Positions 26,311-35,319 of a DNA stretch of 64,000 bases are shown here, piece by piece. Positions within the stretch are counted from its first letter, which is position 1. Every line of letters begins with the position of its first letter. This stretch comes from Candidatus Rifleibacteriota bacterium. Its GTDB lineage: Bacteria > Muiribacteriota > Ozemobacteria > Ozemobacterales > Ozemobacteraceae. Where the stretch lies: the NCBI GenBank assembly GCA_024710355.1, contig JANJUX010000033.1, positions 117,981 through 181,980 of the forward strand, given 5' to 3'. The notes beneath the pieces were generated by a model. That model did no database searches. It had not been told where the DNA came from and saw only the letters and a program-made list of their open reading frames with translations. The translations under genes were made by a program, and so were the position numbers.

Positions 26311-29163
26311 TTACTTTTTGTTTGCCGGAACCGCGGTTCCTTGTACAGTAGCCGACAACTTAAGAATAAGTTCTGGTGGGTATTTACAGCTTTGTAACCA
26401 TGGATAACCCGTATTTGGAAGTTCGGGAAAGATCCATACTTCTGAAAAATCCCAGTTCCAGAAGGTGTCTTTATTTTTCATTTCGGCGATTGTCTTACCT
26501 TCGCCGCCATCGGAACCGGGTTTTCCAGAAGTTTCTTTGTTCCAGTAACTGTTCAAGACGAAACAACCGGTATTATTGCCGATAAGGCCGCCTGACTGCT
26601 TTGCATTAGTGTCGACAGCAAGGATAAAACCGGTAGAATAACAATGTTTTACCAGACTCTGCCCGCCAATCGTGCCAACCAGACCTCCAGCCTGGGTGCT
26701 GTCAGCGCCCTCGACACTTGCGTTGCTGTGACAATTTTCTATGGTTACCCCAAGGGCGCTGCCCACAAGACCACCAACGCCTGCGGTGCCGGAAGCATAG
26801 CCAAAACTGGCACATTCTCTGAGAATACTCCCCTCGTGACTGCTGCCAACAAGCCCGCCCAGGTTTGAGCTGCCCGCAATTTGTGCGTAACTGCCACTGT
26901 GCTTGATGGTTCCAGAATTCATACCTGTCAAACCGCCGATGTAGTTTGTACCAGCGGCGTTCAGCCCGGCAGAAGAGCTTGATATCACACCCCCATCGTT
27001 GACACCGACCAGACCGCCAATTTTTTCTGAACCGTCAGCAGTAAGGTTTGAAACCATGCAGGCCTGCACGCTGCCACGATTAACCGCAACCAGGCCACCT
27101 ATCATATTGCGCCCGCTGATTTTGGGGTTGTAAAGATTGAGACCATCAATTTTGGCAACATTGTCGATAACACCAAAAAGCCCGACCATATCTGAATCAG
27201 GGCGGTTTATCTTCATGTTCGACAAAGAACCACCCCTAAAACTTCCCCTGAATGGGCTGGCCTGAGTGCCGATCGGTTCCCAGCCTCTGCCGGCATCATA
27301 CCAGTCATAAATACCGAGCACAGAGTCATCAATACTGAACGACGCGACCATGCTGAAATGACTGCTCAAGTGGTAGCGAACATTGTAAAGCTGATCTGCG
27401 TTATAAATTATATATGGATCATTCAGGCTGCCGTCACCTGCAGCAAATATATGGGTTTTTACTGAAACTTCTGGTGAGAGAGCCGATTGACCTTCAGTAT
27501 TAACCGCCATGACCGCAAAGTAGTAGGTGGTATTTTTCTGCAGACCGTTTATAGTAGCCGGGCTTGTCATGCTTTCCAGCATGGTGCCATTTGTCGGCGA
27601 AACCCCGGGGCTGGTCGAATAATAAATCTTATATGTTACAGCCCCATAAGCTCTCGGCCAGGTGACAGTTACATTAGTCTGACTGGCTACGGCCTTTATG
27701 TTTTCTGGAGCAGAAAAACCGAAAACGCCGGGTACCGCAGAAAATTCAACCGATTCGAAAGACTCACCACCAGGCCCCACTGTAGTTATCACATAGTAGT
27801 ATCTGGTTCCGTTAACCAGATTGATGTGGTTGTATGTACTGGTGCAATTTTCGATTTTTGTGCCGTTTTCGCGTGTAACACCGGGAACTGTGCTGAAGTA
27901 GATATTGTAAGACAAACCCACCCCAACTGACCACGAAACGGCGATCTGGGTTGAGCCAGCTGTAGCCATCGGGTTCAAAGGCGGCAGCGGAATCGGCAGG
28001 GCGTCACCATCACGACTGAGAACCTGCCATTTGCTGCCGTTCCAGACGTATGAGCGTTTTTCGTAGCCATTGTAATAAGCCCAGTTCATCTGGGGGTTCG
28101 CGGGGGGAGAAGCCAGAGTGCCTTTCCATACGAGGCTGATGCCGGCGGGGCCCTGGGGGCCGATCTGGCCGTCACTGGCGAGAACCTGCCAGGAAGTGCC
28201 ATTGTAGATGTAGCTTTTGCCATCTGCGGTATTGTAATAAGCCCAGTTAAGGGTCGGGGTGGCCGGGTGCGCCGGCAGAGAACCCTGCCAGGCAATGCTC
28301 ACGCCGTTGGCGCCGGCAGGACCCTGTGGGCCGGTGATGCTCTCGGCGAGAATCTGCCAGGCTGAACCGTCGAAAATGTAGGCTTTTTTATCGGTGCTGT
28401 TGTAGTAGGCCCAGTTCGGCTGCGGGCTGGCCGGGTGAGCAGTCTGGGTGCCTTTCCAGGTTATGCCGATGAAAAACGAGTTGTCGCGACTGAGGGTTAT
28501 CAGCGGCAGAGTCGTCGCCTGTGCGGCGCCCACCGAGATATTGTCGACGCGACCCTTCGCCAGACCGGGGGCCGAAAAAAGAACTGAATAACTGCCGACC
28601 GGAACGCCGGTTATGGCAAAAGCACCGTTTTCATCTGTATAAGCCGCATAAGACGTGCCGGGAACAAAGGCAACGACGCCGCTGCTGCCGCTGAAGTCGG
28701 CGGGCACCGCGACCTGGCCGTTGATTTCGCCGGTAGCGGTCAGCAGCAGTTCAAGATCGGCGGGCATGGTCGATGCCTGCAGCCCAACCGCCAGATTGCG
28801 GCGGATACCGCCGATGTTGCGGTCTTTGCGGGCAACAAGGTTGTAGTAACCGGGCGTGACGTTCTGAAAAGCGAAGGCGCCACTCTCATCGGTCACGGAA
28901 AAATACAGCTGACCGGCCATAACCGCGGCTTCTGCCGAGGCACGTAAGCTACCGAGGGGCGGCACCTGAGCGTCAACGCCGACCAGATAAACCGGAACAT
29001 TACCCAGATCGCCTTCACCGGCCAGACGCCCGCTGAAAAGAACTCCGCCCGAAGTCGCGGCAACCGGGTTGGCAGAACCACTCGAGCCACCCGAACCACC
29101 ACAACCGGTAAACGCCAGAGCGCACATGGCCAGAAGAACGATCAGATACAACCTTGATTTCAT
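26311..29163 (-). CDS. Modular lipoprotein: WKG/collagen, FN3 and GLUG repeats
   Basis: 950 residues from the ATG at 29163 (GGGAGG upstream). The signal MKSRLYLIVLLAMCALAFTGC gives a lipobox Cys21. Residues ~40-230 are nearly identical to the lipoprotein encoded at 21775-25062. Three WKG/NWAYYN modules with very short Gly-Pro-Gln links cover ~233-390. Two fibronectin type III domains follow (~396-480, ~482-574; SYNIYFSTVPGV, TYKIYYSTSPGV). The C-terminal ~575-910 is a GLUG-type repeat region (GGLVGVNDGGVI, GGLTGMNSGTI, GGLVGSSHEGSI) that should fold as a beta-helix, a form common in adhesins. Predicted outer-membrane surface protein. The pair shows exchange of C-terminal modules on a shared N-terminal anchor. 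Confidence 0.8.
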   Translation of the reverse strand: MKSRLYLIVLLAMCALAFTGCGGSGGSSGSANPVAATSGGVLFSGRLAGEGDLGNVPVYLVGVDAQVPPLGSLRASAEAAVMAGQLYFSVTDESGAFAFQNVTPGYYNLVARKDRNIGGIRRNLAVGLQASTMPADLELLLTATGEINGQVAVPADFSGSSGVVAFVPGTSYAAYTDENGAFAITGVPVGSYSVLFSAPGLAKGRVDNISVGAAQATTLPLITLSRDNSFFIGITWKGTQTAHPASPQPNWAYYNSTDKKAYIFDGSAWQILAESITGPQGPAGANGVSIAWQGSLPAHPATPTLNWAYYNTADGKSYIYNGTSWQVLASDGQIGPQGPAGISLVWKGTLASPPANPQMNWAYYNGYEKRSYVWNGSKWQVLSRDGDALPIPLPPLNPMATAGSTQIAVSWSVGVGLSYNIYFSTVPGVTRENGTKIENCTSTYNHINLVNGTRYYYVITTVGPGGESFESVEFSAVPGVFGFSAPENIKAVASQTNVTVTWPRAYGAVTYKIYYSTSPGVSPTNGTMLESMTSPATINGLQKNTTYYFAVMAVNTEGQSALSPEVSVKTHIFAAGDGSLNDPYIIYNADQLYNVRYHLSSHFSMVASFSIDDSVLGIYDWYDAGRGWEPIGTQASPFRGSFRGGSLSNMKINRPDSDMVGLFGVIDNVAKIDGLNLYNPKISGRNMIGGLVAVNRGSVQACMVSNLTADGSEKIGGLVGVNDGGVISSSSAGLNAAGTNYIGGLTGMNSGTIKHSGSYAQIAGSSNLGGLVGSSHEGSILRECASFGYASGTAGVGGLVGSALGVTIENCHSNASVEGADSTQAGGLVGTIGGQSLVKHCYSTGFILAVDTNAKQSGGLIGNNTGCFVLNSYWNKETSGKPGSDGGEGKTIAEMKNKDTFWNWDFSEVWIFPELPNTGYPWLQSCKYPPELILKLSATVQGTAVPANKK
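28322..29090 (-). repeat. Duplicated lipoprotein 5' half, copy 2
   Basis: Partner of 24221-24990. The signal-peptide codons upstream of the match differ clearly between the two genes, so the similar block is bounded within the mature protein. Conversion between copies about 4.1 kb apart is a likely explanation. Confidence 0.85.
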
Positions 29164-29296
29164 AAATTCAGACCTCCCGCAGTCTGTAACCATAATTTCC
29201 ATTGTTAATTTTTGCTGTAACGATGCCTAAGCGGCCTATACATGACTGAAAAACTGCCGACCGGTCAGGGGCAACCCGGCAACGACAGGCTTTTCC

Positions 29297-30865
29297 TTAT
29301 GATGCCGGAACGACGATGCCTGAGTAGGTTCGCGTCTGATAGCCGTTTTTCGTGGCGATCAGCGTATAGGTGCCGGCACTCAGGTCGCGAAACTCAAAAT
29401 AGCCCTGTGCATCCGCGATTCTGTAGATATTGGTTCCGGAAATTGCCACGACCGCCTGTGGAATCGGCAGGCGCGTGCCGGCGTCAAGAACATGCCCGGC
29501 AATAAACCCGGGGCGAACCACGATCGGGTCAGCAACAACCTGCACAAAAGCTGATGCAATGACCGACAGGGGGCTGTCACCTATTTCGCTGACCCGGCAG
29601 CGGATTTCATAGACACCGGTCGCAAGCGGCGCGGTCCAGGTCGCCATACTGGCGGTCGAACCGGAAAAATTGCCGGCCGCAGGCACAACCGACCATTCGT
29701 AGCGCAGAAAATCAAGATCTGGGTCAGAGGCGATTACCTTAAACGACAGCGGCTGCCCGGCGATGACCGAAGCACCGGCAATAATTTCAGCGACCGGAGG
29801 GTGATTTACCGGCGGTGGCAACGGCTCACCTGACCCGGAATGAACATTCAGGGGGTGCTGAGCCGCTCCGTTCAGGCCAGCACTGTCATACACATCGATC
29901 AGAACCTTGTAGTTTCCGGGGGTCGGAGGAGCCTGCCAGAAAACCGGAACCTGACGGGCCGTTGCCCAATCGACGTTTGGATGACGCCTCTTGAGGTCTT
30001 CAGGAAAAGCAGCGGCACTTGAAGCCAGTGTGCCACCGGTGCAGCCCCATACCAGGTTCATTGTCGCGAGATCTTCGGGGTTTTTATCGACATATACAGC
30101 CCAGAGAGTCACTATTTCCCCAGGGTTGATCTTGTCGCCCGACTCTTTAACCGAAGTCAGCCAGACATTTGGCGCCTGGTTTTGCTGATCCTTGCCGGTA
30201 ATAGTCTTTTTTATCTGAGTCGTGCCGTCTCCGGAAAAGGCGGCAACGAGAACAGTCTCAGAATTTTCACCGGCGGCGCGCAGCAGCACTTTTTCGAGCT
30301 TTTCAGAATCTGGCAGCGGCGGGCTCAGGTAGACGCCATCACCGTCAAATTCAAACTGTTCGCCCCAGAGAGTGAGCATGGCGTTGTTCAAAGGCTTGCC
30401 CAGTTCGTCGCGCAGAATTATGCGCACCCGATTGCCGGCAAATGCCACCGCAAGGCCACCCACATTCCGTTCCGGCGCCTCTTCGCTCACATTCACTTCG
30501 GTTGAACGGGCTTTGTAAGTCTTATTGTCTCTGGTTCTAAAGCTGCTGACCACCCGATAACTGCCGAACGGAACGTTTTCGAGAACGAAGCTGCCGTCTG
30601 GCGCTGTGGTTGTGCGAATCTCCGGGTGTTCCTGCAGCCAGACAGAAGCATTTTCGATACTCATCACGCCCCGCAGGCCATCAGAAGCACGCAACCCCTC
30701 ACTGATCGTCTCTGATGCAACAGTTGAACCGGTGATTCTACCTGAGCCTCGTTCGGCCTGGCCAGGCCAGATGTTGATGCTGCTCGACCCTGTTGAACAA
30801 CCGGGCAGCAAAGTTACGACAAGAGCAACCAGCAGCGAAAAAATGATTCCCCGTTTTATGAACAT
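29297..30865 (-). CDS. Lipoprotein with PKD/Ig-like and carboxypeptidase-regulatory-like domains
   Basis: 522 residues, ATG at 30865 with AGGAGA upstream. The signal peptide ends in LLPGC (Cys23). After a Ser/Gly-rich linker come a CarboxypepD_reg-like domain (~65-150; SFVLENVPFGSYRVV), an uncharacterised beta region, a PKD/Ig-like domain at ~355-445 (NHPPVAEIIAGASVIAGQPL, then DPDLDFLRYEWSV) and a second regulatory-like domain at ~455-522 (GYFEFRDLSAGTYTLIATKNGY). These are beta-sandwich modules typical of surface lipoproteins. Located 22 bp after the TPR/barrel gene and likely co-transcribed with it. No enzyme motif is visible. Confidence 0.75.
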   Translation of the reverse strand: MFIKRGIIFSLLVALVVTLLPGCSTGSSSINIWPGQAERGSGRITGSTVASETISEGLRASDGLRGVMSIENASVWLQEHPEIRTTTAPDGSFVLENVPFGSYRVVSSFRTRDNKTYKARSTEVNVSEEAPERNVGGLAVAFAGNRVRIILRDELGKPLNNAMLTLWGEQFEFDGDGVYLSPPLPDSEKLEKVLLRAAGENSETVLVAAFSGDGTTQIKKTITGKDQQNQAPNVWLTSVKESGDKINPGEIVTLWAVYVDKNPEDLATMNLVWGCTGGTLASSAAAFPEDLKRRHPNVDWATARQVPVFWQAPPTPGNYKVLIDVYDSAGLNGAAQHPLNVHSGSGEPLPPPVNHPPVAEIIAGASVIAGQPLSFKVIASDPDLDFLRYEWSVVPAAGNFSGSTASMATWTAPLATGVYEIRCRVSEIGDSPLSVIASAFVQVVADPIVVRPGFIAGHVLDAGTRLPIPQAVVAISGTNIYRIADAQGYFEFRDLSAGTYTLIATKNGYQTRTYSGIVVPAS

Positions 30866-30887
30866 ACCCTGATCTCTCCTGAAAAAT

Positions 30888-32363
30888 TTAAAAGCGGCTA
30901 TCGATGCCCATTACAGGGCCGGAAAAAATGGTTTTTGTTGTTTGCGCACCGCTTTTTCCGTGTATATACTGGTAATACCAGCCAAGAACCCCGAACCATT
31001 CTATTTCTGAAGGGTTTTGCCGGTAATCTCTGCCAAAAACCAGCGCCAGATTGATATCTGACAGGCGATTCAAGAAGCCGTCGCGCTTCCAGCCCGAATA
31101 CCTGACAGCACCCCGGCCGGAAACGGTCGGCGTCAGTCTGCTGGCACCACCCAGGCCGAGATATGCCTGAGCTATTGTCTGATCGAGTTCTCCGGCACGG
31201 AGGCCGCGCGGCATAAAATAGTTCAGCCGCGTTAAAACATGGTTGAATCGCGCCCCCAGCAGAAGTTCCAAACTGCCGTCTTCACCTTCCGACAGGCGAT
31301 GTGCCAGGCCGGTGTCGATCTGCCGGGTTTCGACTTTTACAGAGGTTCCGGCGGCATAACGCAAGCGGTCGAAAAGTATCTGCCGCTGCAGACTGCCATT
31401 ATGCTCAAAGGCGAAATAATTAAAAAGCAGGCGATTATCAGGGTCTAACTGCCATGCTGCACCAAGCTTCAAACGGTTCTGTATGGAAAAACCGGCATCA
31501 TTACCAAGGTCAAGATTCATGCCCAGGGCTTCAACCCTGCCATCGATGCCGCTTCGCCAGAGGCGCGCCGAAACTTCAACGGGGTTATCCTGCTCATGCT
31601 CAGGCGCTTCGTTAGCGCTTATGCCGGCTTTATCATCGGCGGCAGGCTGCATGGCTGATTGAGTTGTGATAACCGGTTTTCGGGCCGGCGCAACTGACAT
31701 AGTTGGCGCAGTTACTTTTTTACGCTCTGAATAAAGAATCTGCGAAGTTTCCCCCGGCATAGGCGGTGGCGGAACCACAACAACTTCTGCCTGTGAAACT
31801 TGCGATAAAACCCGCGAGCCGCCGACTGCCGCAGAAGATCTTACCGGTTTTAATGAAGGGCGACCGCGCTTTACTGCTGCTTCATTGAAAATGCCTGCCA
31901 GGCTTTCGTGTACCGACCCGGGCCGGTAGGCGGCCATGTATAAAGCGTATTCTTCGAGCTTATTCTCCGGGAAAGATGCCATCAAGGTTTCACAGACGAT
32001 TTTTGCCTCTTCAAAGCGCCCCTGAAGAGCCGAGGCCTGCATTATGCCATAATAAGCCTGCGAAGTGTCGGCAGTGCCGCTTCTGATGATCTCGCTGAAA
32101 ACTTTTTTCGCCCGCTCGAACTCATTTCTTTCGAGCAGGAAATCGCCCATAAAATAAAGGGCGGTCAGCCTGCCGGTTTCACCGGTTGATGATTCTGCGG
32201 CCTGACGAAACAGACTGACTACCTGATCGACGCTGCCGGAATCGCGCTGGCTCATTGCAAATTCAAGGTAGTCTGCGGCCGGAACAGCAGCCACCTCGCC
32301 TGATGAACCCACAAACAGTCCACAAGCCAATATTACGGCTTTTAAAGAACACTTTGCCGTCAT
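30888..32363 (-). CDS. TPR protein with C-terminal outer-membrane beta-barrel
   Basis: 491 residues from the ATG at 32363 (AGGGGA upstream), preferred over an ATG at 32387 that lacks a ribosome binding site. A Sec signal is followed by TPR-like helices at ~30-165 (ALYFMGDFLLERNEFERAKK; YYGIMQASALQGRFEEAK). A Pro/Val-rich linker spans ~165-255. The last ~230 residues show alternating strand patterns (RLLFNYFAFEH, ELLLGARFNHVL, AQAYLGLGGASRL) and end in Phe (IDSRF), the usual signal for BAM-mediated barrel insertion. Similar TPR-barrel fusions are seen in export systems for polysaccharides, but no specific family is recognised. First gene of a likely two-gene unit. Confidence 0.65.
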   Translation of the reverse strand: MTAKCSLKAVILACGLFVGSSGEVAAVPAADYLEFAMSQRDSGSVDQVVSLFRQAAESSTGETGRLTALYFMGDFLLERNEFERAKKVFSEIIRSGTADTSQAYYGIMQASALQGRFEEAKIVCETLMASFPENKLEEYALYMAAYRPGSVHESLAGIFNEAAVKRGRPSLKPVRSSAAVGGSRVLSQVSQAEVVVVPPPPMPGETSQILYSERKKVTAPTMSVAPARKPVITTQSAMQPAADDKAGISANEAPEHEQDNPVEVSARLWRSGIDGRVEALGMNLDLGNDAGFSIQNRLKLGAAWQLDPDNRLLFNYFAFEHNGSLQRQILFDRLRYAAGTSVKVETRQIDTGLAHRLSEGEDGSLELLLGARFNHVLTRLNYFMPRGLRAGELDQTIAQAYLGLGGASRLTPTVSGRGAVRYSGWKRDGFLNRLSDINLALVFGRDYRQNPSEIEWFGVLGWYYQYIHGKSGAQTTKTIFSGPVMGIDSRF

Positions 32364-32590
32364 AATTCCCCTTTTGTACAACTTCATGTTCTCTCAAATT
32401 CGAAGCTGCTTTCGGCAGACCATTCTGATTTTTTAATCATCAAAAAAGTTTTAAGCAGAACAAACATCCGGCAAAGCTCCAAGAGCCATTCAGAAATTTA
32501 TGATCAGCGGAGAATCGGGTAACCCTGACCCTGTCGCCCCAAGAAAAGACTTGATTTAACGCCGGCCGGCATGATAAAAATGCTTATAGC

Positions 32591-32662
32591 GCCGGAGTAG
32601 CTCAGGGGTAGAGCAACGCCCTCGTAATGCGTAGGTCGCGGGTCCGATTCCCGCCTTCGGCT
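32591..32662 (+). tRNA. tRNA-Thr (CGU)
   Basis: All four arms fold. The acceptor GCCGGAG pairs with CTTCGGC; the D-arm is GCTC/GAGC; the anticodon loop CTCGTAA gives anticodon CGU; the T-arm is GCGGG/CCCGC with loop TCCGATT. The discriminator is T and no CCA is encoded. A terminator follows 40 bp downstream. Confidence 0.9.
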
Positions 32663-32701
32663 GTGTAGAACAGTTTAACAAGGTTTAATAAAACCTGCCA
32701 G

Positions 32702-32726
32702 ACCCGCTGAACAAGCGGGTTTTTTA
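32702..32726 (+). terminator. Terminator after tRNA-Thr
   Basis: Stem ACCCGCT/AGCGGGT with a 5-nt loop followed by TTTTTT ATT. Confidence 0.85.
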
Positions 32727-32752
32727 TTACTCGCAAACCTGCTTAAATATAA

Positions 32753-32887
32753 AAGATTTTAAGGTCGCAAATTGCGACCTTACCGACTGGCAGCCACTTT
32801 CGATACAAACCGAGAGTTTTTACAGAACACGGCATCTTGTACGGAGAGCTGAGCAACAGACTGACAGAGCTTGAAAATTGGCTTTAA
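32753..32887 (+). pseudogene. ORF6N-domain gene fragment
   Basis: Between a TAA at 32750 and a TAA at 32885 the plus strand reads KILRSQIATLPTGSHFRYKP, then RVFTEHGILYG, then ELSNRLTELENWL. The LRSQIAT and FTEHG blocks with intervening basic residues are the hallmark centre of ORF6N domains found in phage and mobile-element proteins. There is no start codon and no N-terminal half, so this is a decayed remnant. The striking 21-bp palindrome at 32761-32781 is simply the SQIAT coding block, a known feature of such genes. It marks past mobile-element activity next to tRNA-Thr. Confidence 0.6.
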
Positions 32888-32991
32888 GCCTGACAAAGCA
32901 AAGTTAAACCGCAGTCATCGTCGGGCATTTCGTTTTTATTGTGGTAATTTTTTGTGGTAACAACTGAAAAGCTTTTTCAACATCAGCATAA

Positions 32992-33057
32992 ATCTTGAGA
33001 TCACAAATTGTGACGTCAAGTTTGCAAAGCGACAGCAGCACCTGTATAAGCACTTAA
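32992..33057 (+). pseudogene. Second, shorter ORF6N-like fragment
   Basis: In one plus-strand frame the sequence reads ILRSQIVTSSLQSD and stops at 33057. It contains a TCACAAATTGTGAC palindrome analogous to that at 32761-32781. It matches only the LRSQIVTSS block, so it is a weak relic, probably from the same or a related element. The rest of 32888-33110 shows no gene. Confidence 0.35.
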
Positions 33058-33110
33058 GAGGCAGATAGCCGTAATCACGGACGGACATGGCGAAACAAGC
33101 AAACAGGTAA

Positions 33111-33863
33111 TTACCAGGAAAAAGCAAACGTGCCTGCTGCTATCAGCAGAGTCACAGTGATGCCGATCGCGTAATTGCGCGCTTTGTCGCCGAGTTCTTC
33201 AAGAATGGTTTCTTCGGTGCGAATTGAAAGCAGAGAAGTTGTATTCGCATCTTTCGGAGCACATATGCATGGGCCGTTTGCGTCAAAGACGAGTTCGCCG
33301 AGCAGATAAACCCTGCGATCGGGCGCAAGAATCTGCTCTTCTCTGATGGTATCAGAAGAGCTTTTTCTCACCATTTTCGGCCCGAACAGCTCGTCTTCTT
33401 CGGGGTTGATAATTGAAGTGTCACCGCCAACCACCCGGTGCCCGTAGATCTTAAGACCTTTCGGGTCAACAGCGATCCTGGCAGAGCCGTCGTCGATAAA
33501 AAAACATGCTTCGCTCCTGAATTCTTCGATGGTCAGATAACCGTACTCAGTTCGATTTCTTCTGCGATCTATCCTTTGCGAAGCTTTTTCGATCAGATCC
33601 TGTCTGATCGCATGATAGAAAACGCATTCCCGACCGGAATAGGGTGCTTTAAACAATGGGCAGGCCGCCACCAGCTTGCCTTTGACTTCGACCATCCGTT
33701 GCTCCCTCGGACCATCTAGTAAAGAAGCTATTCTGGCAGTTGGGGTAAGGGTAATTGCTCTGGCACGCCGCAAAACCACGCCCCTTTTCCAGTAGAGAAC
33801 CCCGGCCAGCAGCAAAAAAACCCAGGCAAGCCCTACAAATTCAGGATTTCGCAGAATAATCAT
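33111..33863 (-). CDS. GIDE-domain (MULAN-like) membrane protein
   Basis: 250 residues. A membrane helix lies at the N-terminus (~8-25) and another at the C-terminus (~228-248). The middle matches the GIDE domain known from the mitochondrial E3 ligase MULAN/MUL1: MVEVKGKLVAACPLFKAPYSG, then RECVFYHAIRQ, then FFIDDGSARIAVDPKG. The RING finger of the eukaryotic protein is absent. Bacterial members are often near lipoprotein or protease genes and have no established role; the domain may bind a ligand or lipid at the membrane. No partner gene is evident: the neighbours are tRNA-Thr debris and diaminopropionate ammonia-lyase. Confidence 0.75.
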   Translation of the reverse strand: MIILRNPEFVGLAWVFLLLAGVLYWKRGVVLRRARAITLTPTARIASLLDGPREQRMVEVKGKLVAACPLFKAPYSGRECVFYHAIRQDLIEKASQRIDRRRNRTEYGYLTIEEFRSEACFFIDDGSARIAVDPKGLKIYGHRVVGGDTSIINPEEDELFGPKMVRKSSSDTIREEQILAPDRRVYLLGELVFDANGPCICAPKDANTTSLLSIRTEETILEELGDKARNYAIGITVTLLIAAGTFAFSW

Positions 33864-34006
33864 CCCCTTTTCAACAGACTATGCCAAGTATACCAGAGTA
33901 GAAATCTTCGGGGCATGCGATTTTTCACAGATAAATGGGATTCAAAAAAAGCTGAAAAGGCCAAGATGCCGCCAGAGCCCTTCCCCCGGCCTGGCGGCGG
34001 GTCTTA

Positions 34007-35254
34007 TCAGGCTGCAGAGTCGGTCCAGTATTCGCGCGGCACCGGGTTCGCCCCTTCCCAGATAATCTGCCTGAAATGAACCGGGTCGGTGTTGCCCTCG
34101 GTATTGATGAAGAGGATCTGCGAGTCGTGATTGATTTTGAGAAAGTCGCGCAGCTCGCCCACGCAGTTCTCGCGCAGAATCGAAACGAGCGCGCCAAGCG
34201 TGACCGCGCCAGATTCGCCAGACACGATGAATGGGTCGCCGGCGAGCGGTGTCGCGTAAATACGCATGCCCTTTGCCGCAACGTAGTCTGGGCAGGTCAC
34301 AAAGCAGCAGGCAGCCTGCCTGAGAATTTCCCAGGCTACGGGACTCGGCTCACCGCAGGCGAGACCGGCCATGATGGTATCGAGCTTTCCGTCGATAGTG
34401 CGCGGCTTTTCGTCGCCGGCTTCGATTGAACGGAACAGACAGTCGGCAGCTTCAGGCTCGACGACCACGCAACGGGGCGCATCACCGGGAAACAGCGCAT
34501 GATAGTAGCCGATTACCGCTGCCGCCAGAGCTCCGACGCCGGCCTGCACGAAAACATGCGTCGGGCGGGTGATGCCCTGGCCCGAAAACTGTTCCTGAAT
34601 CTCGGCCATCATCGTTGTGTAGCCCTGCATGATCCAGGTCGGAATCTCGGTATAGCCATCCCAGGAAGTGTCAGAAATAACCGCCCAGCCGTTTTTTTCG
34701 GCATCGACAACGATCTGGCGCACAGCGTCGTCGTAGTTGCCGGCAATGATTTTAACGGTGGCGCCATAGCCGCGAATCGCTTCAATCCGCGGCCTTGAAG
34801 TTTCGGCATGCACATAGACAACACAGTCGTGCCCCAGCTTTTCGGCGGCCCAGGCGATGCCGCGACCGTGATTGCCGTCAGTGGCGGTGGCAAAAGTGAT
34901 TTTTCCGAGTTGCTGGCGAACCTCGGTCGACGTGAGTTCGGCATAAGTCAGTTCTTCATCTGCCTTCAGAAGACTTTTGATGTATTTGTAAACCGCGTAT
35001 GAACCGCCAAGAACCTTGAACGAGTTCAGCTGCAGCCTTTCAGACTCATCTTTAACCCAGATGCCGCCGACACCGAACATCTGCGCCAGCTGTGGCAGGG
35101 CCAGCAAAGGAGACATTTTGAACCCAGGAATCTGGCGATGAAAGCGCCTGGCCTTGCGAGCGACTTCGGGCGAAAACAGTTTCTGGCAAAGCGTCAGGTC
35201 GGGGTTTTTGTGCTGGTTGAAGAGCCATTTCAGGTCGGGTCTAGTGTTGTTCAT
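34007..35254 (-). CDS. dpaL: Diaminopropionate ammonia-lyase
   Basis: 415 residues, full length for the family (E. coli YgeX is about 400). A PLP enzyme that splits 2,3-diaminopropionate to pyruvate and ammonia. Motifs: NSFKVLGGSYAVYK with the Schiff-base Lys, TATDGNHGRGIAWAA with the conserved Asp that acts on the D-isomer, GVGALAAAVIGYY, and the PLP phosphate-binding GESGAVTLGAL near the C-terminus. It has GGAGA upstream of the ATG at 35254. The YitT-type membrane protein gene lies 65 bp upstream on the same strand and may share its transcript. It suggests use of non-protein amino acids as carbon and nitrogen source. Confidence 0.9.
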   Translation of the reverse strand: MNNTRPDLKWLFNQHKNPDLTLCQKLFSPEVARKARRFHRQIPGFKMSPLLALPQLAQMFGVGGIWVKDESERLQLNSFKVLGGSYAVYKYIKSLLKADEELTYAELTSTEVRQQLGKITFATATDGNHGRGIAWAAEKLGHDCVVYVHAETSRPRIEAIRGYGATVKIIAGNYDDAVRQIVVDAEKNGWAVISDTSWDGYTEIPTWIMQGYTTMMAEIQEQFSGQGITRPTHVFVQAGVGALAAAVIGYYHALFPGDAPRCVVVEPEAADCLFRSIEAGDEKPRTIDGKLDTIMAGLACGEPSPVAWEILRQAACCFVTCPDYVAAKGMRIYATPLAGDPFIVSGESGAVTLGALVSILRENCVGELRDFLKINHDSQILFINTEGNTDPVHFRQIIWEGANPVPREYWTDSAA

Positions 35255-35319
35255 AACGGGTCTCCATTTCTATTTATGATAAAACGTTTATTTGCAGATG
35301 AATTGAAGAACTCGGGCTA

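Noticed and set aside
32761..32781. 21-bp palindrome considered as a transcription factor operator
   Set aside because: It coincides with the conserved SQIAT coding block of an ORF6N fragment.
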